Source of the DNA: Leptospira wolffii serovar Khorat str. Khorat-H2
Lineage (GTDB): Bacteria > Spirochaetota > Leptospiria > Leptospirales > Leptospiraceae
DNA length: 64,000 bases
Reading direction: 5' to 3'
NCBI RefSeq assembly: GCF_000306115.2
Contig: NZ_AKWX02000007.1
Coordinates: 1 to 64,000, forward strand
The position numbers and the translations under genes are program-made. Positions 9,073 to 18,424 of this stretch are shown piece by piece (within the stretch, counting starts at the first letter, position 1; each line of letters starts with the position of its first letter). The notes under the pieces were generated by a model. The model saw only the letters and a list, made by a program, of their open reading frames with translations. It was not told the origin of the DNA and made no database searches.

Positions 9073-9491
9073 GCGAGCTGTGTCTTCATCTTATCGGAAA
9101 ATTCCGTGGTGATCTTCCATGGTCTTTTTTTCCGAAAATCGAATAGGATACAGGAAGAAACCGATTCACAGGCGACTTTACCGTCCGATTTGCGGATCAT
9201 TTTCTGGAAGGCTTTGCATCTTGCTCCTTGAAAGTCTCCGTATTGGGTCAATACGATTACTGTTTCCGGATATCTAATCTCCACCTTGTAATCCGTTTCC
9301 GAGCGAAGGATCATAGGACCGATACCTTCCTCCCTCATTCTTTCATAGCCGTAACCGGCTTCTTTCAAAGCGGTCATTCTTCCTTCATGTAAGAATACTT
9401 GAAAATTACCCACGTTCAGATGTCCGTTCGGATCGCACTGACTCCAAAGAACTGGGAGCTCTAATTTAAATTCTCGAAAAGTAGAATCCAT
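9069..9491 (-). CDS. acyl-CoA thioesterase, 4HBT hot-dog fold
   Basis: 140 residues. The motif [15 protein letters not shown] matches the YbgC/FadM-type consensus, in which the Asp is catalytic and the HxN part shapes the acyl-CoA pocket. The usual hot-dog core follows with [11 protein letters not shown] and SSCILFDF. Such enzymes cleave short or medium acyl-CoA esters in the cytoplasm. GGAGAGC precedes the ATG at 9491. It shares only its last bases with the convergent ABC-F gene. About 190 bases to the right (9492-9645) hold no gene. Confidence 0.8.
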   Translation of the reverse strand: MDSTFREFKLELPVLWSQCDPNGHLNVGNFQVFLHEGRMTALKEAGYGYERMREEGIGPMILRSETDYKVEIRYPETVIVLTQYGDFQGARCKAFQKMIRKSDGKVACESVSSCILFDFRKKRPWKITTEFSDKMKTQLA

Positions 9492-9645
9492 TATGCTCTC
9501 CTAATTAGTAAATAAGAATGGGATATAGTTACAGGAAGAAACCCGATTGCTTCGGGTAAAGAAAAATATATTGTTTTATATCAAGTTAATAATTTGTAGG
9601 AACTACCAACTATCCGATTCCGTCGCAGCTTCGAATTAGAATGAA

Positions 9646-9669
9646 CCGGTAATCTTTCCCGATTACCGG
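9646..9669 (-). terminator. terminator of the YdcZ-type gene
   Basis: A perfect 9-bp stem (CCGGTAATC at 9646-9654, GATTACCGG at 9661-9669) lies 10 bases beyond the stop of the gene at 9679. On the minus strand it is followed by TTCATTCTAATT, a weak T tract. Confidence 0.55.
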
Positions 9670-9678
9670 AGGAGAGAA

Positions 9679-10137
9679 TTATCCGTCCTTTCTTACTAAC
9701 CAGGCCCCGAAGATTAAAAGACCCAGCCCTAAAAGCTTTTGCAAGGATATGGGTTTTTCGGGAAAACCTAAGACACCCAATTTTTCGAGAAAGACGGAAG
9801 TTAACACCTGACCGACTAAGAACAAAGCGATCCAGCTAGTCGCTCCCAGTTTAGGCGCAAAAATCAAAGCGGAGGTGACGACTAATGCACCTAAAATTCC
9901 TCCCGTCCAAATCCACCAGGGTTGAGTTTGCCAGGCCTGGGAAAAGGAGCCGGCTCCTTTCCATTCTCCCAAGAGAAACGCTACGAAGCCTAACGCAATT
10001 GTTCCAACTAGAAAGGAAATCGTAGAGGCAAGCCATGGACTTTGGATGCTTCTCCCTAATAGGGAATTGATTCCGGGTTGGACGGACATGGCTAGACCGG
10101 ATAATACCGCGAAGAATATAGGAAGAATCAGATTCAT
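9679..10137 (-). CDS. DMT-superfamily membrane protein, YdcZ/DUF606 type
   Basis: 152 residues made of five hydrophobic helices. The first carries the typical SGLAMSVQPGINSLLGR stretch of the YdcZ (PF04657) family, and the protein ends in a short basic tail. Half-size members of the drug/metabolite transporter superfamily usually act as dimers; substrates are unknown. I use the ATG at 10137; a TTG at 10146 is also in frame. The neighbour at 10200-10850 is a TetR regulator read in the same direction with 62 bases between, so the two may be one transcript. Confidence 0.75.
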   Translation of the reverse strand: MNLILPIFFAVLSGLAMSVQPGINSLLGRSIQSPWLASTISFLVGTIALGFVAFLLGEWKGAGSFSQAWQTQPWWIWTGGILGALVVTSALIFAPKLGATSWIALFLVGQVLTSVFLEKLGVLGFPEKPISLQKLLGLGLLIFGAWLVRKDG

Positions 10138-10199
10138 GGATCTCAATCTGGATCCGGGGGAATTTCTGGCGAGTCTTTCCCTACGATAGCCTCGGGATC

Positions 10200-10850
10200 T
10201 TATTTAGCCTTGGCCCAGGAAGAAAAATAGGCGACTACCGCGTTTGTGGCCTGTTCACGTATGGTTTTGGAAATTCTGTTTTCCTTATAGTATCCTCTCT
10301 TCATACATGCGAATGCTATCTCCACTCCGAGAGTCGCCACATCCGGTTTTTTGGGAAGATATAAAGGTTTCTTTAAGTTTTCCAACTGGGTTCTGACACC
10401 CGCTCCTATATTATCGATCGTGATTTCCTGGGCAAGATACGCGTTCCTACTAAACGGTCCTCCCAGTACGAGCATACTCGCGACCGGAGTGGAGTCGTAA
10501 TAATCCGAGGCAGAATTTATGAGAATACCCACTAATTTCCTCCAGGGAACATTCTTATCTTTGGAACCTTTCTCCCCAAGAATCTCTCCCACCTTACCTA
10601 GGTGGGTTTCTGCGAGCTTTGTGAATAGCGCATACTTATCCGGAAAAAACTGATAGATACTAGCCCTAGGAACTCCCGAAGCCTTAGCGATTTCGGGAAT
10701 GGAGGTCTCTTCCGGCCCGATCTTTTCCAATATTCTTTCCGCGGATGATAGCACCAGAGCCATTCTCTGCTGGGATCTTTCCTGCAAAGGGCTACGCATT
10801 GCTCTAACTTTCCCGTTTTTGGAAGCTTGGGAAGGGTTTAATTCTAACAT
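10200..10850 (-). CDS. TetR family transcriptional regulator
   Basis: 216 residues. The DNA-binding helices are plain: AERILEKIG, then [20 protein letters not shown] followed by FPDKYALF. The C-terminal half resembles the TetR_C ligand-binding helices and is rich in Ala and Leu. The ATG at 10850 has a poor ribosome site; an internal ATG at 10799 (MRSPLQERS) follows GGGAAAG and is a real alternative. It is divergent from the flavin-containing monooxygenase at 11001, with half-palindromes in between, which suggests it controls that gene and perhaps the YdcZ-type gene downstream. Confidence 0.83.
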   Translation of the reverse strand: MLELNPSQASKNGKVRAMRSPLQERSQQRMALVLSSAERILEKIGPEETSIPEIAKASGVPRASIYQFFPDKYALFTKLAETHLGKVGEILGEKGSKDKNVPWRKLVGILINSASDYYDSTPVASMLVLGGPFSRNAYLAQEITIDNIGAGVRTQLENLKKPLYLPKKPDVATLGVEIAFACMKRGYYKENRISKTIREQATNAVVAYFSSWAKAK

Positions 10851-10910
10851 CCGTTATTTATCTCCGATAACAGAATCTTTTTCCGATTAGAAATTTTCTT
10901 GCCTCTAAAT

Positions 10911-10951
10911 CCGACAAAAGTAAGATCTTTCGAAAATCTGACATTTGTCGG
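10911..10951. promoter_or_regulatory. probable TetR operator region
   Basis: CTGACATTTGTCGG (10938-10951) is an inverted repeat with one mismatch (CTGACA / TGTCGG). A further half-site CCGACAAAAG starts at 10911 and is the inverse of the TTTGTCGG arm, so three arms of one motif lie between the divergent TetR and monooxygenase genes. Confidence 0.5.
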
Positions 10952-11000
10952 TTTTGGAAAAAGTTTCAACGATTTAATAGGAAGGGAATGGTACATTCGT

Positions 11001-12386
11001 ATGAAAGCGAATAAAAGGGTTTGCGTAGTAGGTGCGGGGCCGAGTGGGATCGCCGCTGCAAAGAATTGTGTGGAATACGGGCTGGATGTGGTCGTATTCG
11101 AGAAAAACGATAAGGTGGGTGGTAACTGGGTATTTAATTCCAAAACGGGTCATTCGAGCGTGTACGAGAACACGCATATCATCAGTTCCAAGGTCTGGTC
11201 CGAGTATGAGGATTTTCCCATGCCGGCCGACTATCCAGAGTATCCTAATCATAAGCAGCTACAAGCGTATTTCGAATCGTATGCGAAACATTTCGGAGTA
11301 TATGATAAGATCCGATTCCATCACGCTATTCAAAAGATTACTAGAACCGAAGAGGGGGATTGGAAGGTAGAATTCAAGAACGACGCAGGAAAGCTTAAAG
11401 TAGAAAATTTTGATATTCTTATGGTAGCGAACGGACACCACTGGTTTCCCAAGTATCCGGAATACGAGGGAAAATTCACCGGTAAGTTCATTCATTCCCA
11501 CGATTTCAAGGGAGTGACCGAAGAATGGAGAGGTAAGGACGTTCTAATCATCGGGGGAGGAAATTCCGCCTGCGATGTGGCGGTCGAGTCCGCGAGACTC
11601 GCGAAAAGCGTTAAGCTTTCGATGAGAAGCGCTCAATGGTTCTTTCCTAAGTTTCTTTTTGGGATGCCTTCCGACGTATTCGCAGCGTCGACTCCTTCCT
11701 GGATTCCCGCTAAGATCAAGCAATATACTCTTACTAAGCTATTGCATTTACTCCAGGGTTCCTACAAGAATTACGGTCTCCCCGTGAACAAGACTCTCGC
11801 TCTGAGCCATCACCCGACTCTGAACTCGGATCTTTTGGATTTCATTCGGCACGGACGCATTCATCCTAGGCCCGCGATTAAATCCCTGCATGGTAAGGAA
11901 GTGGAATTCGTAAACGGGGTTCGGGAACATTTCGATATCATCTGCGCCTGTACGGGTTTTTGGACGGTTTTTCCTTTCTTCGATAAATCGTTTATCGATT
12001 ACCAATACGTGGAAAAAATCCCTTTATACCGCAAGATGATGCATCCGAAATACCAGAATCTTTATTTCATAGGACTGTTCCAACCGGTAGGTTGTATATG
12101 GCCTATGGCCGACTACCAGGCCAAGTTGGCTTGTATGGAAATATTAGGAAAATATAAAAGACCTAAGGATATCGAGGCAGCGATCGATTATGAGATCAAG
12201 CATCCTCATTTCAGCTTTGGAGGAGGTCAAAGACACGCAGTGGAAGTGGATTATCACGCATTCCGCAAGGAGTTGGCAGGCGAACTTTTGCAGGCCGGAA
12301 TCGACATAGGCAAGCCTCCCGGCGGAAAAAAATCCCTGTATAAGGATTTTTCCAAGCAGGACGCTAAGCTTGCCTTAGCTCGCTAA
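11001..12386 (+). CDS. flavin-containing monooxygenase (FMO family)
   Basis: About 461 residues. The FAD motif [10 protein letters not shown] lies at residues 10-19. The FMO fingerprint FxGxxxHxxxFK is seen in [12 protein letters not shown] (about 157-168). The NADPH motif [12 protein letters not shown] is near 185-196. The enzyme would add oxygen from O2 to soft N or S atoms, or act as a Baeyer-Villiger type, in the cytoplasm. The ATG at 11001 gives a normal N-terminus; the ribosome site AGGAAGGG is 14 bases away, slightly far. A longer frame back to 10899 would run through the operator. Control by the divergent TetR is likely. Confidence 0.88.
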   Translation: MKANKRVCVVGAGPSGIAAAKNCVEYGLDVVVFEKNDKVGGNWVFNSKTGHSSVYENTHIISSKVWSEYEDFPMPADYPEYPNHKQLQAYFESYAKHFGVYDKIRFHHAIQKITRTEEGDWKVEFKNDAGKLKVENFDILMVANGHHWFPKYPEYEGKFTGKFIHSHDFKGVTEEWRGKDVLIIGGGNSACDVAVESARLAKSVKLSMRSAQWFFPKFLFGMPSDVFAASTPSWIPAKIKQYTLTKLLHLLQGSYKNYGLPVNKTLALSHHPTLNSDLLDFIRHGRIHPRPAIKSLHGKEVEFVNGVREHFDIICACTGFWTVFPFFDKSFIDYQYVEKIPLYRKMMHPKYQNLYFIGLFQPVGCIWPMADYQAKLACMEILGKYKRPKDIEAAIDYEIKHPHFSFGGGQRHAVEVDYHAFRKELAGELLQAGIDIGKPPGGKKSLYKDFSKQDAKLALAR

Positions 12387-12395
12387 GTTCTTTTT

Positions 12396-12425
12396 CGTAT
12401 CGGAGGATTTCGATCCTTCGATACG
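12396..12425 (+). terminator. terminator of the FMO gene
   Basis: CGTATCG-G-AGGAT closes a TTCG tetraloop with ATCCT-T-CGATACG (12396-12425), an almost perfect 13-bp stem starting 10 bases after the stop at 12386. ACTTTTTCTGG follows nearby. Confidence 0.6.
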
Positions 12426-12454
12426 TTCGCACTTTTTCTGGTTTCAATGATTTG

Positions 12455-12486
12455 TCTCCGATTGGTTTTTAATCGGAGATTTCTTT
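12455..12486 (+). terminator. second plus-strand terminator overlapping the convergent stop
   Basis: TCTCCGATT (12455-12463) pairs with AATCGGAGA (12471-12479), followed by TTTCTTTT. The stem includes the stop codon of the minus-strand START-domain gene. It would back up the terminator at 12396. Confidence 0.55.
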
Positions 12487-13128
12487 TAACCAGGCTACTT
12501 TGATGTCCTTTTTCCTTCCCTCATCCACCGCCTTTCTCAAATTTACCAGAGTGTTATATGGATTCTTTCCGGTGTAGACGTTGATGATCGAATCGGGAAT
12601 ATTGCCTCCGGGTTCCAGATGACCTTGGAATTCGATTTTTACGGTTCCTTCCTTTGTAGGAACAAGCGTCCATTGGGATTGGAAATCCGCCATTCGAACC
12701 GTACCGGATGGAGGCTCTTTCGGATAGGCGTCCGTTTTTGCCAATCGGATATAGATCGCCTTGGTTTTGGGATCCTGTTCGAGCTTACGAGTGATCACTA
12801 TGTCCCGGTCGTTGACCGGCCAAGGGGCCTGGTTGCGGGTATATATGATCGAGCTTTTCTCGGTTCCGCTTAAGACGGTGATTTCCTTACATTGAGTATA
12901 AATGTAGGAACAGCTTTCCGGATCGGATAAAATCGCCACAATCTGGGAAAGGCTTGCGGCGATTTCCGTAACTCCTAAGAATTCCTTGATCCGGGATCCG
13001 GGGAACTCCCTTACATATACGACGACTTCGTGCCCGCTCCTATTTTCCTCCCAGCCCGATTTTTCGCCGAAAGCGGAGGATTGGAGGACAAGCAATAGTA
13101 GAATGACGGAACAAACGGCTCGAATCAA
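12469..13128 (-). CDS. secreted START-domain (SRPBCC) lipid-binding protein
   Basis: 219 residues. A signal peptide (VILLLLVLQSSAFG) is followed by a fold typical of START domains: SGHEVVVYVREFPGS, the central RNQAPWPVNDRDIVI and a C-terminal amphipathic helix after NVYTGKNPYNTLVNLRKAV. START domains bind sterols, phospholipids or other hydrophobic molecules; here the protein is exported, so it may carry lipid in the periplasm. The start is TTG with GGAGG seven bases upstream. The left neighbour is convergent; the gene to the right (13192) is read in the same direction and could be co-transcribed. Confidence 0.75.
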   Translation of the reverse strand: MIRAVCSVILLLLVLQSSAFGEKSGWEENRSGHEVVVYVREFPGSRIKEFLGVTEIAASLSQIVAILSDPESCSYIYTQCKEITVLSGTEKSSIIYTRNQAPWPVNDRDIVITRKLEQDPKTKAIYIRLAKTDAYPKEPPSGTVRMADFQSQWTLVPTKEGTVKIEFQGHLEPGGNIPDSIINVYTGKNPYNTLVNLRKAVDEGRKKDIKVAWLKEISD

Positions 13129-13191
13129 GATAGGACCTCCCGACTCCCGAGAAGCGAAGAGCTTCTCGAGAATACCGTTATAGAAATCCGA

Positions 13192-16173
13192 TCATTCGGT
13201 CTCCAGAAGTTTTTTCAGTTTTATGAGATTCTTATTTTCCGGATCTATGTCTTCCAAGGTCTTTGTGAACTGGATTGCTTCCTGTTTATTTCCGAGTAAT
13301 CGGTTTAGATCGGAGAGATGAACCAAATTTTGGACATTCATTGGTTGGAGCTTATTCACCATCATGGCCGCCTCTAAGGATTGGGTCAGGTTTCCTAATC
13401 TCTTTTCCGCTACGGATAGGTAATACCATAATTCCGCGGTGTCAGGATCGAAAGCCAAGTATTTGCTCAACACTTGAACAGCTAACGGATAGTCTTTCTC
13501 TTTAAAACTCAAGAGGCCCAAGAGTTTGTTCAATTTTTGGTAGGAAGGATCGCTGGTATAAGCGTCGAGCAGTACTCCGATCGCCTTTTGGACCTCTCCG
13601 CTTTTATAAAGATCCTTACCTTCCTTGTATAGGCTCTTGATGGTGATTAGGTCGGCCGTATCTTTCCGATCAGAAACGGTCTCGATCGGTGCTAGGACTT
13701 CGGATTCCTGATAACCGATCCTCATGATGGATAAGTCGTCGATGATCTCTCCTATTTTTCGTATATTCTCCTCTATCTTCTGAGGATCTCCCCCGGATCT
13801 TTCCACGACGTTCAAGAAGATCCTCTCGTCCTCGTTAATGATCCTCTTACCTTCCGTATTCGGTAGCAGCAGATCGTCTCTTCCGTCCGAGGCGAGTATG
13901 ACGATATCTCCCGGCTTGAGCTGGAATTTCTGGACCTTAAATTCGTATTCCGAATCCAGACCTAGTTTTCTCAATTCCAGATCGGATTCTATAAAGGACG
14001 CTTTCCCGTCCCTGTATAGAACGGAGAACGGGTGCTCTGCGTTCCAGTAATACATTTCGCCGGACTCGTCGTCTATGAGTAGAATTGTGGCAGAGATCAC
14101 CATGCTTCCGTCAAAGCTCTTGAAGACCGAGTGCACTTCGTGATATACGTCCGTTAGCCATTCTTCCGGAGTCTTGTTCAGAATTCTCTTATTGGCCGCA
14201 GATCTAGCCATGATGGAATTCATCACCACTCCCATGACTAGGGAACCTCCCGCTCCTTGCATGGATTTTCCCATAGCGTCCCCGTTCATGGCCATGGTAT
14301 ACTTTCTATTTTTTTCCTGATTACCTAAACGTAGGTTCCCCGTTAGGCAGATATCTCCTCCCAGTTCTCCTTGCTTGTTTCTGAATTCGAAATATTTTTT
14401 CTGGCGTATGATGAAGCTCGTATGCACGTTTGCAGATTTATTCGCATTATAGAACAGGGGTTTTGCCAGAAGAGAAGTGAGAAAGTAGTCCCCGTCCTGC
14501 TGAATTTTGAGTTGTTGGACCTCCTGCATCTTCTCCTGAACTTCTTTGGTCCTTTCTCTGACCTTTTCCTCCAGATTGTCCGCGTGATCCTGTAGTTCCT
14601 CTCTAGCGCTTCTGATGGAATCCACCATGGAGTTGAAGGAAAGGGAAAGGAAGCCGACTTCGTCCATAGTCTTGATAGGTACGTTTACGTTCAGATCTCC
14701 GTGATTTACCTTTTCCACACCGGATAAAAGTCGATTGAGGGGGGTTACCAAACTCACTCGGAGTAGAATAGGGAACGCTATTAGAATAAATACGGTAGTT
14801 CCGAGCGCGATCAACACCAACCATCGGACGACGGCATGGATCGTTTCCCTGAATTCCCTATAACCGAATCCTACCTCGTAGCGAGTGGAACCGATTAGGA
14901 AATCGTAATGTGTATAGAATTTGTCGGCCATTCTATACAGTCTAGTTTCCAAGGGGAGTTCCGTTTTTTTCAGGTCTTCTTTGGAAATATCCTCGATTTC
15001 GGTTCCCGATTTATCTTTGAATTTCTTTTTATTGCGCTCGATTATCTCGTGCAATTCCTGCTTCTTATAGATCGCTTCCCCTTTTTTTAAGGAAGTTTTA
15101 TCCAAGGAACGGTCTGCGGAATATAGGATTTCGTAGGAATGATCGAACATCCCCGGTCCGGATTTTCTGGAGAGGACGTATTGCACTCCTGCGGGATAGT
15201 CGGAGTTGCCGTTTTGGATGGCTGCTTTCACTGCTGCGGTTTTTACGATGCTTTCCCTTTCGTCGGCTTTATCGATCGCAAATACGGTGATGTAGCTGAT
15301 CGCACCTAAGGCCAAAATTACGATTACCACCGCACTGGAAAGGATCTTCACTAGAAAGCTCGTGGGTTCGGGAGAATGATTCAAATAAGCTCTTTGGATC
15401 AGGAATAGATTCGTAGTGGCGAGAATGAAATATACCACCGCGAACGTGTCGTAAGAAATGGCGCCGGACTTGTTTAAAACGTTATTATAAGCGTTCGCAA
15501 CGTTCACTATTACCGTTATGAGGAATGCACTTAAGGCGATGGATTCCTTTCCTTTCGGCAGAAGCAGCTTAATCAACCCGACGGGTACGGATAGAATAGA
15601 ACGCATGGGAACGCGGATCCAAGCCGGAGAATCGGAGAATGCGTCTCTCCAACGAGTCCAGACGCCCGAGTAAGTGGAGAAATGGATGATTTTTCGGATT
15701 AAAACCACCACGCTGATCGCAAAACAGAGAAGAATCGCAAGACTGGCTTCCTTTCCGAAATCGAAACTGAATTGATGCGCGGTAAAGGAGTAGACCTTCT
15801 CCGTATTATAAGTCTTCAGAATGAAGTGAATCCATGCGGCAAGTCCTATGAATGAACTCAACGCGATTACGATTTTGGATTCCTTCTTATGTATATTGCG
15901 GGGAAAATTGTAGCAAAATCCTATAAAGCCGACGATTCCGAAGATCATGAAAACCGTCAGGTATCTATGGTAGGCGGCCAAGGGATCGAAAAGCGAATAC
16001 GAAATGAAATATCCCACGAACATGATTCCGTAGACGATATACATTAATATTAAATAATATGTGGGAACCGTTTTGTTCTTTTTGAAGATTAGGAATCCGG
16101 AAAGAACAACGGTTAATATGAATAGGGATAGAACTCCCGTTGCGTGATGGGAGAACAGGAAGGAGTCGAGCAT
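13192..16173 (-). CDS. membrane SpoIIE-type protein phosphatase with HAMP and TPR
   Basis: 993 residues. The first 290 or so residues hold about seven to nine membrane helices. A periplasmic loop (about 310-440) leads to another helix, a HAMP domain (about 465-520), and a coiled coil (EEKVRERTKEVQEKMQEV). The SpoIIE/PP2C domain has GDAMGKSMQGAGG near 630 and ASDGRDD near 760, with the metal-binding Asp residues kept. TPR repeats fill about 820-990. Such proteins sense a signal outside and dephosphorylate a partner, often an anti-anti-sigma factor, inside. A paralogue with the same order lies at 18425-21583. No anti-sigma partner is adjacent. Confidence 0.85.
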   Translation of the reverse strand: MLDSFLFSHHATGVLSLFILTVVLSGFLIFKKNKTVPTYYLILMYIVYGIMFVGYFISYSLFDPLAAYHRYLTVFMIFGIVGFIGFCYNFPRNIHKKESKIVIALSSFIGLAAWIHFILKTYNTEKVYSFTAHQFSFDFGKEASLAILLCFAISVVVLIRKIIHFSTYSGVWTRWRDAFSDSPAWIRVPMRSILSVPVGLIKLLLPKGKESIALSAFLITVIVNVANAYNNVLNKSGAISYDTFAVVYFILATTNLFLIQRAYLNHSPEPTSFLVKILSSAVVIVILALGAISYITVFAIDKADERESIVKTAAVKAAIQNGNSDYPAGVQYVLSRKSGPGMFDHSYEILYSADRSLDKTSLKKGEAIYKKQELHEIIERNKKKFKDKSGTEIEDISKEDLKKTELPLETRLYRMADKFYTHYDFLIGSTRYEVGFGYREFRETIHAVVRWLVLIALGTTVFILIAFPILLRVSLVTPLNRLLSGVEKVNHGDLNVNVPIKTMDEVGFLSLSFNSMVDSIRSAREELQDHADNLEEKVRERTKEVQEKMQEVQQLKIQQDGDYFLTSLLAKPLFYNANKSANVHTSFIIRQKKYFEFRNKQGELGGDICLTGNLRLGNQEKNRKYTMAMNGDAMGKSMQGAGGSLVMGVVMNSIMARSAANKRILNKTPEEWLTDVYHEVHSVFKSFDGSMVISATILLIDDESGEMYYWNAEHPFSVLYRDGKASFIESDLELRKLGLDSEYEFKVQKFQLKPGDIVILASDGRDDLLLPNTEGKRIINEDERIFLNVVERSGGDPQKIEENIRKIGEIIDDLSIMRIGYQESEVLAPIETVSDRKDTADLITIKSLYKEGKDLYKSGEVQKAIGVLLDAYTSDPSYQKLNKLLGLLSFKEKDYPLAVQVLSKYLAFDPDTAELWYYLSVAEKRLGNLTQSLEAAMMVNKLQPMNVQNLVHLSDLNRLLGNKQEAIQFTKTLEDIDPENKNLIKLKKLLETE

Positions 16174-16465
16174 ACCGGAGAAGTAGCTTCGAAAAATTCA
16201 AACAAAAGTCAAGAGGATTACTATTCTTCGTTTCTTTAGCTTTATCAAGACTTGCTGGATTGTAGATTTAAGCGATTTTATTTCGATCAAATGGTCGAGA
16301 ACCATGTAGCGGACGTTAAATTGTGTAATATATGGTTCACTGCAAAAAAAAACTTAGAACGATTCCGGAAAGAGAAAGGATTTGTTAGGCCATTAGGGTT
16401 AGAGAAGAAGGTCGTAAACAATGTTAGGTGCATCGGGAGCGGAGATGCCCGCTCCCTAAGACGAT
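16174..16465. other. intergenic region with hairpin
   Basis: About 290 bases without a supported gene. It holds the promoter side of the phosphatase gene. Near the NmrA-like gene's end lies a strong hairpin, GGGAGCGG (16435-16442) with CCGCTCCC (16449-16456), which may end that minus-strand transcript although no T run follows. Confidence 0.45.
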
Positions 16466-17317
16466 TTAATTCACCCAAACGCCCTTATGATCTTGCACAT
16501 ATTGGTCGAAGCTGATCGGCTCTTTCCCGGTGAGTTCCTGGACGGAAGCGAATATCGGCGCCGAGTGTCCTTCTTTCAGAGCGTTTGCAATGAATGCCAT
16601 GAATCCCGCGTAGTCTTCCGATAAGCCCGCGCCTATCAATCCTGCTTGGAAATCTTGCGGTGTGATATCCACATAGTCCACTTTTAGGCCGGTGGCCTTG
16701 GATATTTTGGCGGCGACTTCCGCATGAGTGAGGGCCTCTTTTCCGGTGATCGTAATTCCTTTGCCGTTGGAAGAGTCGCTCAGTAAAACCGCAACCGCGG
16801 AAGAAGCGATGTCTCTCGCGTCTATGAAGCTGGTTTTTCCTTCTCCTCCCGGGAAATATATTTTATGGTCTTTTAATATTCCGGAAAGCCAATAGGTCTG
16901 GAAGTTTTGCATGAACCAATTCGGCCGCAAAATCGTATAATTCAGCCCCGATTTTTCTATAGCGATCTCCAATTTGCGGAAGGGGGCCTCTTCCGGAGCA
17001 TACTCTACGCCCATAGCCGACATGAGCACGAATTTTCCCAGCTTTACGGCTTTAGCCTTTTCCAGCCATGGACTTAGAATTTCATACTGGTTCGTGTAAC
17101 CTGCAGGCGAAACGAAAAAGGCTCTGTCCACCTTTTCCAATATCTCCACCCCTTCGTTCGGTTTTTGGGCATCCGAGAATACCCAATGCAAATTTTGCGC
17201 CTTCTTCCCTTTTTCTGGATGTCTGCTCCCCGCATAAACCTCGTGTCCATCCGCTAATAGTTTTTCCAGAACCAACCCGGAAACCAAGCCCGTTCCTCCG
17301 TATACGAAAATCTTCAT
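16466..17317 (-). CDS. NmrA-like NAD(P)-binding protein
   Basis: 283 residues. The N-terminal motif GGTGLVSGLV (GxxGxxG) binds NAD(P)H in an atypical short-chain dehydrogenase fold; the body resembles the NmrA/QorB group (VLMSAMGVEYAPEEAPF, LNYTILRPNWFMQNF, ITGKEALTHAEVAAKIS). The catalytic YxxxK pair is not evident, as in many NmrA proteins, which act as redox sensors or quinone/NAD(P)H binding reductases. AAGGAG precedes the ATG. It is divergent from an AraC regulator with about 130 bases between, a common pairing in which the regulator controls the reductase. Confidence 0.8.
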   Translation of the reverse strand: MKIFVYGGTGLVSGLVLEKLLADGHEVYAGSRHPEKGKKAQNLHWVFSDAQKPNEGVEILEKVDRAFFVSPAGYTNQYEILSPWLEKAKAVKLGKFVLMSAMGVEYAPEEAPFRKLEIAIEKSGLNYTILRPNWFMQNFQTYWLSGILKDHKIYFPGGEGKTSFIDARDIASSAVAVLLSDSSNGKGITITGKEALTHAEVAAKISKATGLKVDYVDITPQDFQAGLIGAGLSEDYAGFMAFIANALKEGHSAPIFASVQELTGKEPISFDQYVQDHKGVWVN

Positions 17318-17447
17318 GATGATATCTCCTTCAATGAATCAGAGGATAGCACGGAGGAGTATTTTATGCTATGTCTCGGAATCTAAAAGGCATATCCAAT
17401 CGTATAATTAGATAGACTTTTGGATAATGCGGGTTAGGGTTAGAAGA

Positions 17448-18359
17448 ATGGACCTTTTATCCGAGATCTTAGATTCCGCCGGTTGGAAGACGGACTTACT
17501 CGCTCGAACTTCCGTTTATAAGGCATGGGGCCTGCGTTTCCCTTGCGAAAGAAGCGGAGGGTTTCATATTATTTCCCAAGGGTCCTGTTTCGTCAGGTAT
17601 GAAGGGAAATGCGTTCCTTTGGAAAAAGGGGACGTAGTTTTTATCTCCAAGGGATTGGATCACGAACTGGTCTCCTCTCCGAAGGAAAAGGTGGTGGATA
17701 TTCAAAAATTCAAGGAGATTGCATCTAAAGATTCCAAATCTCCTAAATCACCCATTACCACCTTCGTTTCCGTGCGTTATGAGGTGCTCGATTTCCCCCA
17801 ACATCCGTTCTTCCTGGAATTGCCCGAATTCATTTTGGTTCGATCTTCCGAAATTCCGGCGCATCATCCTTTACATACTTCCATGTTGCTGATTTCTCAA
17901 GAGGTGGATTCCGGGATCGGATCCGATTTGATTTTACAGAGACTGACGGACATTCTATTATACTACGTGATCCGACATTGGTTGAATATGAATACGAACG
18001 CTTCTCCAGGATGGTTGAACGCGTTCAAGGACGAAAAGACTCTGTCCGCCCTGGAATCCATGCACAAGAAAATCTCCTATCCATGGACTTTGGATAAATT
18101 GGCCTTAGCCGTAGGAATCTCCCGGGCCTCTTTGGCCAATCGATTCCGGGACATTTTAGGCTGCACACCCATGGATTATCTGGCAAGGCTCAGGATCGAC
18201 AAAGGGAAGCTCCTACTCTTGGAACAAAATTCCACATTGGAAGAAGTGGCTCGGACCGTAGGATATTCCTCCGCATTCTCTTTCTCTAAGGCCTATAAGA
18301 GAATTTACGGCGTCTCTCCTCGGAACGAGGAAACTTCCGCTATTCGGATCGGAGCTTGA
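17448..18359 (+). CDS. AraC family regulator with cupin domain
   Basis: About 303 residues. The N-terminal cupin part (FHIISQGSCFVRYEG, VPLEKGDVVFISKG) is the AraC_binding_2/cupin_6 type. The C-terminal 100 residues hold two helix-turn-helix motifs: WTLDKLALAVGISRASLANR and TLEEVARTVGYSSAFSFSKA followed by the family signature ending YGVSPRN. I prefer the ATG at 17448 (MDLLSEILD, the usual family N-terminus) over 17427. It likely controls the divergent NmrA-like gene; the effector is unknown. It is 65 bases ahead of the second SpoIIE-type gene and may share a transcript with it. Confidence 0.85.
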   Translation: MDLLSEILDSAGWKTDLLARTSVYKAWGLRFPCERSGGFHIISQGSCFVRYEGKCVPLEKGDVVFISKGLDHELVSSPKEKVVDIQKFKEIASKDSKSPKSPITTFVSVRYEVLDFPQHPFFLELPEFILVRSSEIPAHHPLHTSMLLISQEVDSGIGSDLILQRLTDILLYYVIRHWLNMNTNASPGWLNAFKDEKTLSALESMHKKISYPWTLDKLALAVGISRASLANRFRDILGCTPMDYLARLRIDKGKLLLLEQNSTLEEVARTVGYSSAFSFSKAYKRIYGVSPRNEETSAIRIGA

Positions 18360-18424
18360 TTCGACTCCAACTTTCTCCTTGACGGAACCGAATAGGCGGG
18401 GATTGATCTTAGGCTTCTCGGCGT

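Noticed and set aside
13165..13200. Another TCCG-N6-CGGA-type site near 13180
   Set aside because: The right arm is CGGT, and it lies at the end of a gene, not in a promoter.
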